DNA of 40,000 bases from Prorocentrum cordatum (GCA_963575745.1 CAUYUJ010019108.1:1-40000); one strand, 5' to 3'; numbered from the stretch's first letter, positions 9,782 to 20,635 are shown. Notes: generated by a model from the letters alone, not told the origin. Program-made: numbers and translations.

Positions 9782-9881
9782 AACACACACACACACACGC
9801 ACACGCACACACGCGCACGCACACACACATACACACATACACACACACACGCACGCACGCACACACACACACACACACGCG
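9782..9881. repeat. (CA)n microsatellite
   Basis: CA dinucleotide tract with CG interruptions (cacgcacgcac). Confidence 0.9.
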
Positions 9882-9895
9882 CCTGATAGTTTTAA

Positions 9896-10600
9896 TCGTT
9901 TTCGTAAGGGAACTCTTATGAAAACGCAGGTATTCTTGATATGTTTGAAGTTTTTGACAAGAAAACCATATAAAAGCACAGATATTCTTGATATGTTTGA
10001 TGGTTTTCATAAGGAAACCCTGTGAAAACACAGATATTCCTGATATTTTTCATGGTTTTCGTTAGGCAACCCTGTGAAAACACAGATATTCCTGATATTT
10101 TGTGGTTTTCTGGAGACGGGCGCCCCTCTTCCTCTTGCGCCACCAGCCTTTGCAGCGCGCCCGTATCAAGAAAACCACAAAATATCAGGAATATCTGTTT
10201 TTTTCACAGGGTTTCCTAACGAAAACCACCAAACATATCAGGAATATCTGTGTTTTCATATGGTTTCCTTATGAAAACCATCAACATATCAAGAATATCT
10301 GTGTTTTCACAAGGTTTCTGTGCGACAACCTTTCAAAATATTAGGAATAGTTGTGTTTTCACAGGTGTTCCTGCCTGGCGCATTGTCCCTGAGGGGCGTG
10401 GACCTGGGGAGGGAGCAGGGGGAGGGGCGCCCTTTTCCAGAAAACTAACAAATATCAGGAATATCTGTGTTTTCACTGGGTTTCCTAACGAAAACCATCA
10501 AACATATCAGGAATATCTGTGTTTTCATATGGTTTCCTTGCCAAAGCATTCAAACATATCAGGAATATCTGTGTTTTCATATGGTTTCCTCAGAGAGCAG
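9896..10600. repeat. ~52 bp repeat array in head-to-head inverted arrangement
   Basis: Four units in one orientation (9896-10108), each with GAAAACACAGATATTCCTGAT and GGTTTTC, recur about every 52 bp. A 59 bp spacer (10109-10167) separates them from four inverted units (10168-10380), and three more inverted units lie at 10440-10600 after a G-rich spacer. The arms next to the central spacer are a perfect 28 bp inverted repeat (10081-10108 against 10168-10195). Confidence 0.9.
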
Positions 10601-10619
10601 CCCCTTTTGTAAGGCTTCT

Positions 10620-10765
10620 CATAAGGAGGAGGAGGAGGAGGAGCAGCAGGAGGAGGATGAGAGGAGGAGGAGAAAGAAAAGAGAGGAAACAGAGGAAGAA
10701 GCAGAGAAGCAGGAGGAGGGAAAGGAGGAAGAGGAGGAGGAGGAGGAGGAGCAGCAGCAGGAGCA
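10620..10765. repeat. (GGA)n purine tract
   Basis: GGA/GAA/GCA trinucleotide-rich stretch giving Glu or Arg runs on the plus strand. Confidence 0.85.
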
Positions 10766-10786
10766 AACGATCAATGATGGATTTGT

Positions 10787-10835
10787 GGTCGTGGGTGGTT
10801 TGGGGTGCGCTGGGGGGGGGGGGGGGGGCGACCAC

Positions 10836-10906
<71 letters not shown>

Positions 10907-10918
10907 CAGACAGAGAGC
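10787..10918 (+). repeat. Conserved microsatellite-flanking segment copy 2 with (AT)n and (GA)n
   Basis: ggtcgtgggtggtttggggtgcgctgg, a G-run, cgaccacac, (AT)n, then (GA)n/(GACA)n. The first part matches the minus strand of 4296-4345 in order and sequence. Confidence 0.7.
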
Positions 10919-11255
10919 CAACCTCACCACGGCGGGAGGCACCGCGAAACGAACATGGCGCGGGGAACCGACCCCCCCCCGGCGCGGACCAGAGAGTCCC
11001 CGACTGCAAAAAAAAACGGGCCTGTGGTGATCAGGGCGTGAGGCGCTCCGTCTGCACACACACACACACACGAGCAATGGGCGCCGGCTTCAGCGCGCTC
11101 TGGCCTGCGCGCATCGACGCCTCCGTGACTCGTGGCGCCACCTCGGGGCATCCCCCGCAGCGGCCCAGTGTTCTCGCTGTTCCGCGCCCGAGAGAGGAGA
11201 GGCTGGCACTTGCATGTCAGCGGTGAGCTTCAAGGTGCGCCTGGATGCTTCCCTG

Positions 11256-11776
11256 GGGAATGACCTCGAGAGGAGCGGTCGGACGGCACGCCTGTTGCAG
11301 ATCTTTCCACGCGGACCGAGCTCATTGGAATCTGTCCAGCAGAGGGTAGACTGTTCCTGGATGGAAAGAAGGGTCTGCGCAAGGTTTGTGGCACGCTATT
11401 GCAGTGCCGTGATGCTAGCGATGAAAACTGTTTCGCGTTCACGATCCGGCTGTTTCCTGGCAGCCATAAGTTACTGCGTGAGGGCGTGCCTGCGATCCGT
11501 TCCCTGCATTGGTGTTCCACATGTGCCTTCACCCTCTTGGGTGGTGGGGCGGTCGGCAGTCCCCGTGCCCCTGTTGGAGGGGGAAGTGAACTGGTGGCTG
11601 TGCGTGGTGGCCACAGAGGCGGGGATCTGGTCGACGACCGCCCCTTGCAGCATCGCTCCCGTGTGCCGTTGCTGACGCCATTCTGTGCTTTCGTCGTCGG
11701 CGTCGTGGCTGCCGCTATCGGACTTTCCTGGTGGAGTAGCAGTGGTTTCTTCATCTTTGTCCAAGGCCGCGCCTAA
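11256..11776 (+). pseudogene. Unrecognised coding-like fragment
   Basis: A plus-strand frame is open for about 173 codons from just after a TGA to a stop at 11774-11776. Its first half (to about 11530) has good coding composition, with blocks such as RLFLDGKKGLRKVCGTLLQC and CFAFTIRLFPGSHKLL and several Cys and His. The second half changes to low-complexity Gly/Ala/Val sequence and could be non-coding or in another frame. No start codon is convincing. It may be a decayed transposon gene or an exon; the function is unknown. Confidence 0.3.
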
Positions 11777-11965
11777 CGTCTATATGGATGTTCGCGCGGG
11801 AAAAACAAGCCCACCGCAGCCCAGCGCCACGGAGAGCCCATTGGACCCACCCGACGAGCTTCGGCGCGGCACCGCACGCCACCATCGGAGACGTCAGCAC
11901 CACGTTGGCATGACAGGTGGAACACGCCCTACCCTGTCACAGACAACTGTCTCAACGTGGCGTAG

Positions 11966-12355
11966 CACGCGGGATGCCCGCTGGACATCGTTCAAGTCGG
12001 AAGGTATTTCTACGATAACCACCGTTGGTACATTCGCATGGCAGGGGCGCAATCCAGACCCATGGCACGCACCACCGGTCACCTTCAAGGTAGCTCCTTC
12101 TCCCTCGACGATGTCAAACTCCTGATGCGCGTCTGGACCAACAGACAACGCCGTTGCGCGCCACGACCCCTGCGCTTAACGTTCGTCGACGACAGGAACT
12201 CCACCGCGCCAGCTGCCAGAGAGCTCCAGGCTTCACTTAACGAGACGATCGTTTTCGATTTCCTCTCAGGCCCAAAAATTCACCCCGGTAGAGTTGCGGG
12301 CCGGGCCGTCGGCGAAGAGCTCCACCACCAGGCGGCGCCTCTCCAACTCAACTGA
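11966..12355 (+). pseudogene. Copy 1 of an unrecognised dispersed gene family
   Basis: The frame is open from after a TAG to the stop at 12353-12355, about 129 codons. From codon FYDNH (12008) it aligns without gaps for 45 codons, 24 of them identical, with 21999-22133, and again around KIHPGRVAG (12275) with KIHQGSTAG (22269). This copy has no stops in the shared part, so it retains coding capacity, but there is no clear start or neighbouring exon. It is not a family I can name; a transposon gene is the likeliest source. Confidence 0.45.
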
Positions 12356-13189
12356 CACCCGCTGCAAGCTCAACACCAGATGAAGCTCGTGGGAAGCTGC
12401 ATCATTGTGGCGCCTGTAGCGAACAATGCCAGCCTGAACCTGGCGGCCACCAGTGATGCTAGAGTCGGGCGTGACACTACCAGGCCCCCGCGCATGGGGC
12501 GTCTCCCCGAAGGTGCCCACGCTCGCGCCCGCTCGATTGGGCCCCTCATTGCTAGCGCGTGCACCGCAGGTGCCGACGTCCAAGCCCCCAGCACGAGAGT
12601 GCGAAACTAATACAGCAATTCGACGTTCTCTGCCATTCGCCCCAAGGGGCGACTCCACGGAGGCGGCCATGTTGGCAGGGCGCATCCCTGCCGACGCATC
12701 CCCGGTCCGACACGCGGCCCCCCCTGTCCGAGCTGGGCGCGTCTGCCACGGCCGAACAAGGCTTCGACTACTTTGCCGACGCTTGGTTACAGAGAACCCA
12801 GGGCAAAGCTAAGTGCGAAAAGCCATGCAGCTCGGCCTTCTCTGCAACGATTCCTGCGTTGGTGGCGACGCCCTGCAGAGGAAAGTCCGCGCGGGCATCT
12901 TGGGTGATCCATCACCTCGGTAAGGATGGTGCAGTCACGAAGAAGAAGAAGCTCAGGAGCACGCGGCCTGGAAATCCCCTTGCTTGGCGGGGGAACGGAT
13001 TGCCTTGAAAACCATGACCACTGACCAGCCGTGGAGTGACCTCCGGCCCCGCGCAAGGCATTGCGGGCCCCTTGAAGAAGACCTGCAATTGCTGGGCCCC
13101 CAGGCCACCCTAGCACAGGACGCCCTCCACCAGCCCAGTCCGCCCCCCTCCCGAGAGCTCCGAAGCGGATCCGCCCGAGGAATGCACCG
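12356..13189. other. Decayed sequence, no gene recognised
   Basis: Overlapping short frames on both strands. The plus frame near 12760-13005 (including GFDYFADAWLQ and a KKKK run) is coding-like but short. It may be part of the same decayed element as the flanking fragments. Confidence 0.3.
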
Positions 13190-13725
13190 ACGACGATGCG
13201 GGGGCCAGGGGTGTCTATGCGGCCACTGACGGGGCCTGCGCGCGCCAGGGCCCGCTTCGGAGTGTGTTACGGGCCCGCTCACCACCTGAACAAGTAAGCC
13301 GGGGGGTGCACGGCTTGGCCGACCCTCGCCCTGCTCCACCCCGCAGCTACTGCTGAGCGGCCTGTCCACATATTCGTCGGCAGCCAAGCCGTCGTCGAGA
13401 GACGCGGGGCCATCCTCGCATGAAAGCCACCACAAGCCACCAGGCGCTGCATGCAAGACCGGATCAGAAAATCGACAGCCATCTCGGTGAGCAAGGCATA
13501 AACGAGGGTCGAATCACGCCGATCGCAAAGGCTTTTGACTGCCACGCAGATGAACTCGCCATTGCCAGAGCACGTCTGCATACCCTGCAGAAACATTTCA
13601 CCGTCGGAGCCAAGTGGCGGCACAAATTCGCGGCGTCTCTCCACAGCATTGCTATCGCGATCTACGACCGTCGCCACCGCACGTTGCCCTTGCCAGACAG
13701 ACGCGCGGGTTGATCCAGGGCTGAA
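13190..13725 (+). pseudogene. Probable RNase H-like remnant of a retroelement
   Basis: Three frames must be combined. VYAATDGACA (13213-13242) resembles the first RNase H strand with its catalytic Asp. AERPVHIFVGSQAVVE (from 13352) resembles the strand that carries a later catalytic Asp, here Gly at 13379-13381. A third frame (13420-13713) gives a helical, basic tail with KAFDCHADELAIARARLHT. Frame changes and stops lie between them, so it cannot make one protein. The orientation matches the copy at 11966. Assignment rests on short motifs only. Confidence 0.35.
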
Positions 13726-14016
13726 CTCAGGAAGATGAAGCCCAACCCGCTCACCATAGGGCAAGAAAGTGCCGAGCCACCAAACTTACTTGGCAAGCCC
13801 TTGCGACCGCAAGGCCCACCAGGGCTGGACTTCTTCGACGATCTCGACGACCCATGGAGAGGCCCAACCAATGACTTCGAAGGAGAAGACAAGGACCCAA
13901 TGGGATGGCGGAGAGCAAGCGTTGGTCAGTGGGCAGTTCCCCTTTCCCTTTCCGACGGCAAGGGTTCGGGGTGTGGAGGACGGGCTCAGGCGCTCTCCCC
14001 GTGCGTTGCATGGCCC
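13726..14016. other. Spacer, no gene recognised
   Basis: Short frames on both strands with no recognisable motif. Confidence 0.3.
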
Positions 14017-14483
14017 TCAGCGCTGCAGCAAAGAGGGCAGTGTCCTGGCCTCTTTGGTGGCCAATCCATCCAGGCCGCCCGCTCTAGCGGCAGGTCGGGC
14101 GCGGATTAAGTGGACGGGGGCTTCGTCGGTCAGGGCGAGGGGTGGAGCGGGGGTGGGGTCGGGGAGATCCTGGTGATGCTCAGCCTTAAAAGCCCCCGAA
14201 ATGGGAATGGCCTCGTCAGAGCGGGCCCTTGTCCGCCCATGCCGCCCCAGTATCGGTTCCCACATGTCCGTCGTGAGCTTGTGTATGGTTCTCGTGTCTG
14301 CCAGGGTTTGGTGTTGCTTGTTGGCTGATCAGGGGTCTTCGGTGTCAGACTCGATCCCGCTGTCCGTGGCCGCACCAACGGGGGGAGTGGAGGATGCTTC
14401 ACCGATTTGCCCACGTGCCTGGTGGCGCGTGTGGTGGGGGGGCTGCGAGGTGTGCGCAAATGGGCCGTGCTGGAATTGTCAGC
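14017..14483 (-). pseudogene. Unrecognised coding-like fragment with an in-frame TGA
   Basis: One minus-strand frame runs from after a TGA at about 14484 to a stop at 14017, broken only by TGA at 14331-14329. It reads like protein: GEASSTPPVGAATDSGIESD before the stop, then HQTLADTRTIHKLTTDMWEP and EPILGRHGRTRARSDEAIPI after it. An acidic TPP/DSG/SD motif also occurs on the minus strand at 11690-11764 (EETTATPPGKSDSGSHDADD). It is hydrophilic and low in Cys, perhaps a gag-like or linker region. Function unknown. Confidence 0.3.
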
Positions 14484-15807
14484 CAATTCGGCCTACCAAC
14501 TTTTCGCCCTACCTCTGTCATTGGCTCTCATCCGGGCTCGCCTGGCCATGGTGCGGTTGACTTTGTCCCGTTGGCTGCGCCTTTTTGGCTGCGCCTCCGC
14601 GGGGGCGACACGGTTGTCCAATTGCAGGTCGGTGGGGGGCTTGTTCCAAACGTGTGGGGCTCTGTGAGGCAGGTGGGTCACTGCCTGTGGGCAAGGACGT
14701 TGGCCGCCACTCATGCGCGTTTTATACGTTCCCACAGTTGAGCGTGGCTGGCGCCATGTCTGCTGTAGAAGACATGGTGCGGCCCCAGGTGGTGTTGCGC
14801 CGCTCTGAAGTGGCGCGCGCAGCTTGTCGGGAACGCTGTTGGCGCGGTTTGCCACGCCGCGTTCGGGGTGGGCGAGAGGGGCGGCGCGCGCTTCTTGGAA
14901 CCGCGGTGTTTCGCTATGCCTGGTCGGTTCTGCCCGCGATTGGTGGACTTCATTGGCGGAACTTGGTGTGGAATGCGCGAGCCGCCTGGCTGGCGAGGTC
15001 GAACAATTTGTCCGCGTCGTTGGTTTTGTCAGCCTCGTCCGTCTGCTTGCGGTAGGCGTATTCGATGCGGTCTTGGAATGCTGGCTGCTCATCGCAGTCG
15101 ATAGTCGGGTGCGCGAGCGGGTCTTGCACAACGCTCTTCATCCTCCTCGCTGGGCGTCTGGCCGCGTCGAGGCCGAGCGACGGCAAGAGCCTGATATGTT
15201 GCTTGGTAGGAAGGTCGCGAACCCGGAAACAGCTGGCGAAGAGTTGCCTACCTCTGCTGTTTGCGAAGGCGTAGCCGCTGCGCGTCCTACCCGTCCCAGG
15301 TGATATGTGGTCCCAGTCTGGATCTTGTCCGCATGTAGAAGATCGACCGTCTGGGCATCCAGTGGCGATGGCGTGCGACGGGGCAGCGGAGTTGCTTGCG
15401 TCGCACTGGGCGTCGGTGCATATGCAATATGGCACGTCTCCGACTCTGGTGGCCGCATCCCAGACCTGTTAGGATTTGGACGTTTTGTCGAAGCCCGATT
15501 CTCCGTATACGGATGGCACGTATCCTTGGTGGCGATCTTCGGTCGTGCGGCTGCACTCCGCCCGGTGGCGATGGAAGAGGCAGGGGCAAGGGGGAGGGCC
15601 TCCGTCCATCGCGCGGTCGCGAGGGGAGCCGCGACAGATGCGCCAGCCTTGGCGGTGTCAACGAGAGCATGCAGACGCCGCCGTGTCGGGCAACCGTGGA
15701 GCGGATTCTGTGGTCAGGTTCCCCTCCGTGACCTTCGCGTTGCACGTGGTCGTCGTTGGGGCTGCGGCCCCAGGACTGGTCGCGAGGCACCGTTCCTTGG
15801 TGAGTAG
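14484..15807. other. Decayed coding-like DNA on both strands, no gene called
   Basis: The best minus-strand stretch is about 15135-14950, with RIEYAYRKQTDEADKTNDAD, and another lies near 15410-15200 (DKIQTGTTYHLG). They are in different frames and short. No family recognised. Confidence 0.3.
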
Positions 15808-15866
15808 CTTGGACCGACCTGCAGATGGACAAACTCGGTCTCAGCTCGGACCGACCTGCAGATGGT
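15808..15866. repeat. Short direct duplication before the retrotransposon ORF
   Basis: GGACCGACCTGCAGATGG occurs at about 15810 and again at about 15848, a 38 bp direct duplication just upstream of, and overlapping, the start of the RT frame. Confidence 0.7.
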
Positions 15867-17925
15867 GGCCAAGCGCGTCCTCTGCGTGCCGCCGCGCGCG
15901 GGCAGGAAGAGCGAGACCGCGCTTGCCGCTTTCACGCTGGAGCTGCTGGCCTGGTGGGGAGCCGGGGGGCGCTCGACTCTCCGGCGGGAAGCGTGCGGCG
16001 AGCGACCGGGAGAGCGGCGGCAACGAACGAAGAGGCCGCCGACGACGGAGCAGCGCGCCGCCCGCGCCGCCGCTTTTGCGGCGGACGGCCTGCTGGGGAA
16101 GGGCTGCGCCGCCTTGGCCGCCGCGGGCCTCGCGACGCCAGCGCGGGAGACCGCGCTGGCCCTCGAGAGGCTGCGCCCTGCTACGCCCGCCCTGCCTCTA
16201 GGCTGCCTGGAAGAGCTCGTGGCCGCGCCCGAAATCGCCCCGAACTCGGTGCTAAAGGCCTTGCGCGGTTTCCCACAGGGCACGGCTGCCGGTGCCTCCG
16301 GCCTGCGGGCGCAATGCTTGCAGGGCGCCCTCTCTCTGGCCGTGCGGGCGCCCCTGTGCGAGCAGCTCGCAGTCGTCGTCCAGCTCCTGGCCAATGGGGG
16401 CGCCCCCCGCCAGCTTGCGCCGCACCTGGCCAGAACAAGCCTGGTCGCCTTGGAAAAGGAGGACGGGGGGCCCCAGCCTATCGCTATCGGTGAGATCCTC
16501 CGTCGCTTTACAGGCGAGGTCCTCTGCGAGCGCGTGGAGGCCCGCGCCGGCCAGTCCCGCTGGCCACTGCAGGCAGGCTGCCGCAGCCCTCTCGGCGCGG
16601 AGGCGACGATTCACGCCGCGCGCCAGCGGTGCGAACGGAACGCCAGCGACAGCGGCGATGTGTTGCTCAAGCTGGATTTCGCCAACGCTTTCAACTCCTT
16701 GAAGCGGGAAGCCGTGCTGCGGGCCGTGCGCTCCCGCTACCCAGAGCTCGAGCGTTGGGCGCGATGGACCTGCGCGGAGCACTCAACCCTGCGCTTCGGC
16801 CAACGCAGGCTCTCGTCTCAGGCGGGCGCGCAGAAAGGGGGCCCTCTGGGACCGCTTTTCTTCGCCCTGGCCTTGCGCGACGTCTTAGAGGAACTGGCTG
16901 GTCAGCGAGCCTTGGACCAGCGCGCGTTCTACCTGGGCGACGGCTTCCTGGCGGGCCCCGCGGACGCCGTGGCGCAAGCGCTGGCTCTACTACAAGCCCG
17001 GTGCCCGGAGCGCGGTTTGGAATTGAACCTTGGCAAGTGCGAGCTCGTTGCCCCGTCTGGGCGTGCCCCCGCAGACCTCGGCGGACTTTTCCCCGCCCCT
17101 TTGCTAGCGGGGGCTGAAACTGGAGTTAGCCGCGTCGCCTTGCCGGATGGGTTCGAGCTGATGGGCGCGCCCATCGGCGACCAGGCCCACTGCGGGGCTC
17201 TCACGAATAAGAGCGCAGACGAAGCCAAACCCACCCTGGCGGCACTCGCAGACCTTCACCCGCAAGCGGGCCTCCAGCTGCTACGCTACTGCGCGAGCTT
17301 CAAAGAACTCGTGTGCAGCGCCCGCGCGGCCCCGTCAGCTCTGCACTCGGAAGCACTCGGCAGCTTCGACTTGTGTCGGCGTCGCGCGCTCGCCGACCTC
17401 CTGGCGGCGGACCTGACAGACGCGCAGAGGCACCAGGCAGCCCGCGGACTGGCTTTTGCAGGCTTAGGCTTGCGGCGCTTGGAGGCCCGCGCGCCCGGAG
17501 CTTGCCTGGCGAGCCTGGCTGCGACCCGATGCCTCTTCCCCGCGCTGGACCCAGCCTGCAGGTGGGCGCCAGAGGACGCGAGCGCGAGGGCTGGACAGGC
17601 GCTCCTCGCCCACGACGCCCAGCTGCCAGGGGCAAGCGGAGCGCTCCGGGAAACCCTCGAGGGCGCCACGCAGAAGGGCCTTTCTGCTGCTTTGGACGAT
17701 CGCGACCACAAGGCCTTCTGCGCTGGCTTGAGCGAGTCAGACCTTGCGGGCATCCAGTCTGAACAGCTCCCCGTCGCAAGCGGCTTCCTGGAGGCGCCGC
17801 CGAACGAGAACCTCGGGCTGCTCTTCGAACCAGAGGAACTCGTGACTGAGGTCAAGCGCCGGCTCCTAGTACCCGTCTACGAGTCCGAGCACTACTGCCC
17901 GTGCTGCGACGGCGTGTGCGACTAG
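15862..17925 (+). pseudogene. Non-LTR retrotransposon reverse transcriptase, catalytically damaged
   Basis: A 687-codon frame. N-terminal region: RVLCVPPRAGRK. RT blocks in order: FPQGTAAGASGLRAQCL (137-153); LVALEKEDGGPQPIAIGE (194-211, usually RPI, here QPI); motif A LDFANAFNSL with Asp272; motif B QKGGPLGPL (324-332, usually QGDPLGP); motif C YLGDG (357-361); and GLELNLGKCEL (385-395). Motif C normally has two Asp; the first is Gly (GGC at 16936-16938), consistent with one A-to-G change, which should abolish polymerisation. The frame ends with TAG (17923-17925) inside CPCCDGVCD, in a zinc-finger-like motif that continues beyond the stop. The start is arbitrary; the true N-terminus may lie upstream. 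It is a relic of an abundant family, not a host gene. Confidence 0.8.
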
Positions 17926-18490
17926 CACGGCCGCCACTGGGGTATTTGCGCAGGCGCTGGGGACCGGGTGCGGCGACACAACGCCGCACGCAACATGGTG
18001 GGTTGCTTTGCTTCGTCGGCCAGCTTCAACCCAGAGCTGGAGCGCCCAGGGCTCTTGCCACCCCGGCCTGGCGACACTCAGGTCAACGGGCGTCGCCCTG
18101 CGGACGTCTACGTGCCATCCGAGGGACACCTGCTGCTTTCGACTTTGCGGTCTCTTCGCCGCATCGGCACGCTGCTCTCGGCATGGCTCGGTTCGGCTTC
18201 GGGCGTGCGGCCCAAGCATACGAGGCGACCAAACGTGAGCACTTGGACACCGAGGCCTAGTGCAGGCGGCAAAGGGTAATGCTCGTCCCCCTGGTGGCGG
18301 AACCGTCGGGCGGATGGGGCCCCACGGGCGCGGACGCCCTCCGCCGTTTGGCTCGGTCCAGCGACGGACGCCTCGGAGAAAAGGCGGGCGCCGGGGCGGC
18401 TCGCCTCTTCAAGCAGCTCTCTGTGGCCATTCGCAAGGCCACGGCGCGGGCTGTGCTGCATGGGCACACACAAAGCCCCCCGACTATGGG
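17926..18490 (+). pseudogene. Broken C-terminal zinc-finger/endonuclease-like domain of the same retrotransposon
   Basis: After the TAG at 17923 the same frame continues with RHWGICAGAGDRVRRHNAAR and RRPADVYVPSEG, then needs a one-base shift near 18121-18127 to continue as GTPAAFDFAVSSPHRH and YEATKREHLDTEA. A second TAG (18258-18260) interrupts this frame before VMLVPLVAEPSGGWG and a helical tail ending near 18480. The C..C...H...C and RHN pattern, then ADVY and FDFAVS, suggest the restriction-like endonuclease found after RT in R2-type elements. Two stops, a frameshift and the RT mutation together show a dead copy. Confidence 0.6.
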
Positions 18491-18539
18491 GGCGCGTTGT
18501 CCGCTGCTCTCAGCCTGCTGGCGGCTCCGGGCGACGACA

Positions 18540-19020
18540 ACGCCTAGCCTTCCTCGTCCCCTCCTCCGTTTTTCCACCTCTTTCTTCTTCTGCCCCTCCC
18601 TCCCTCGTCTTCCCAAAAGCTCGGAGTCGTGATTCTTTGCGGCGCGGTACCCTGTCCGAGATGCCCTGGCGGGATAGCGCCCCCCGCCAGGGACCTGCAA
18701 AAAATCCCCCTCCGATGGGCGCCGCGCCCGCGCCGGAGTTTTTGTCAGCTGCCCCTCCAGCCTGGCCATACTTCTTGTTCGGTGGGTGTTCCTTCCTCCC
18801 TTCCCCCCCCCTTTCTTTTCTCCCGTTCCTTGCCTCCCCAGGCGGGCGCGTGCGCGCCTAACGGTGGGGGCGGTGGCTCAAATCCCACGGCCGCGCGCCC
18901 GCTTCCTCCGCCTTCCGGTTCCTTTCCCCCCCTCCTCCCCGTTTTCCCCCCTCCGGGGTATCCCCCTCAGCCGTCATGCGTCCTTGCCCGCGCTCGGTCT
19001 TTCACCCCCCCCCCTCCCCC
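18540..19020. other. Pyrimidine-rich tract downstream of the retrotransposon
   Basis: C/T-rich DNA with CCTCC, TTTTCCCC and CCCCCCTCC runs. It may be the 3' region of the element. No gene seen. Confidence 0.45.
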
Positions 19021-19560
19021 TGGCATTTGGCCAGGGCTGCGGGGCCAGACAGGTGGTGCACAGCGGTTCGTGCCGTCTCACCCCCCAACCTCCGATGCAT
19101 TGCATGGCTTGTGCAGCATGGTGTAGCTGATTTTGTTTTCTCGCATCGTTTCATCAGCTCTCCCCTGAGCTTGTGCTGGTTGGGGCGGTGTCATTGACAA
19201 ATGGTGTCGAATTCGGATTGGTGCTTGCGAACAAATTTGTTGTGCGCAGCGACTGCTCGGCCGGCGCCGCCAACGCTGGGGAGTGCGGCGACGCAAGCTT
19301 CCTTGGGACAGGGTTCTATCCAGTGAACTTGCATTTTGGCGGCCTTTGCCTGGTGGCTTAGGCTGCTGAGGATTGGTACGCTCACGGCGTGGACCGTTCG
19401 TGGCCATGGCGCGCGCGTGCACTGAAGGTGAATGTGGCGGCAATGTGTCACGACCTGGGATGGACCGTGTCAGGTCTCGCAAGGCAAGAATGGATGCGGG
19501 ACGCTTGGCGTCTGGGTTCGCTCCGAACAAAACTCTCGAACCGAGACTTGAACTAACTTG
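19021..19560. other. Unique spacer, no gene recognised
   Basis: Only short frames. The minus frame 19451-19191 is open but without motifs. Confidence 0.35.
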
Positions 19561-19564
19561 GCTA

Positions 19565-19565
19565 C

Positions 19566-19603
<38 letters not shown>

Positions 19604-19752
19604 AGAAAGAGAGGGAGAGGAACATACACAGAAAAAGAGAGAGCAAGAGAGAGAGAGAGAGAGAACGAGAGAAAGAGAAAGAGAGAGAGAGAGATGGATA
19701 GAGAGAGAGAGAGAAAACAAATAGAGTTAATTAGTTAGTTAGTTAGTTAGTT

Positions 19753-19822
<70 letters not shown>
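19565..19822. repeat. Compound (GA)n-(TTAG)n-(AT)n-(GA)n microsatellite
   Basis: GA tracts (19568-19720), about seven TTAG units (19727-19754), an AT run (19755-19792), then GA (19794-19822). Confidence 0.95.
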
Positions 19823-19827
<5 letters not shown>

Positions 19828-20205
19828 TAAACATACGTACGCACCTGTATAATCTGTCAGAGAAGGCGAGAATACGGAGACGAGGATTGATGAAAAGAGG
19901 GTAAGGAGAGAACGGGGAATGTCTTGTCCCAAAGAATAAAAAAAATGATCGGGATGTACTGGATGGAGCAGACCTGGGAGTGCAGTGGGACGAATGGCGA
20001 ACTCATAACAACTGTGCCGCTGAGCATGCTTCGCATTCGAAATCTATCAGACTTCGCGTGTCTACTTATGCGCCTGCAAATGCGTTTGCGCCCATGCGCG
20101 TGTCAGGGCGCAGAACTTGGGTGCGCAAAGTTCCGCCACGTGCCTGGTATGCATGTTTAGCAACTCTGTATAACAATCTGATGGGCGGGGCGATCCGCTT
20201 GACCT

Positions 20206-20635
20206 TCATCCCTGTGTTCCTCCTCCCCCGCCTCCTCCTTTTCCGCCTGCGCCTTCCCTTCCTTCTCCGCCTCCTCCGTCTTCTCCTCCCTCGCCTCGCC
20301 TCCCCATGTAATCCTCCTCGGCTTCCCCGTCAGCCGCCTCATTCTCTTCCTTCGCTCTCCTTCCTATCTTCCTCCAACATGTTTCTTTTTCTTTATGCAA
20401 CTGTTTCCTTCTCTATCTCATCCGTTCTTTCTCTCTGAGCAAGATACGCTTCAAATGCCTCATCACGGAGATATGCTTCAACCTCGCGCGCCACGCCGAA
20501 GGGGGGGCCCAGGACATCGTGGACGTCTGCGCTGCCTTTTAGCAACAAGCCAACATGAGGCTGCTGTTCACAATTTTTTACGCGGCGCTTTCTTGGGAAG
20601 AATTTTGGGCGATTGCGCTCCCTCGCGCCTCCCAC
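20206..20635 (-). CDS. Weak candidate: C-terminal exon of an unknown protein
   Basis: A minus frame from 20635 includes HVGLLLKGSADVHDVLGPPF and AREVEAYLRDEAFEAYLAQR and ends at 20393. An overlapping frame continues to 20206 as an acidic/Gly-rich tail from a purine-rich tract. Composition is plausible for protein in the first part only. No start, motif or homologue recognised. Confidence 0.2.

Noticed and set aside
9780-10610. CRISPR array (regular 52 bp repeats)
   Set aside because: Units are contiguous, diverged and inverted, with no unique spacers of constant length and no cas genes; the genome is eukaryotic.
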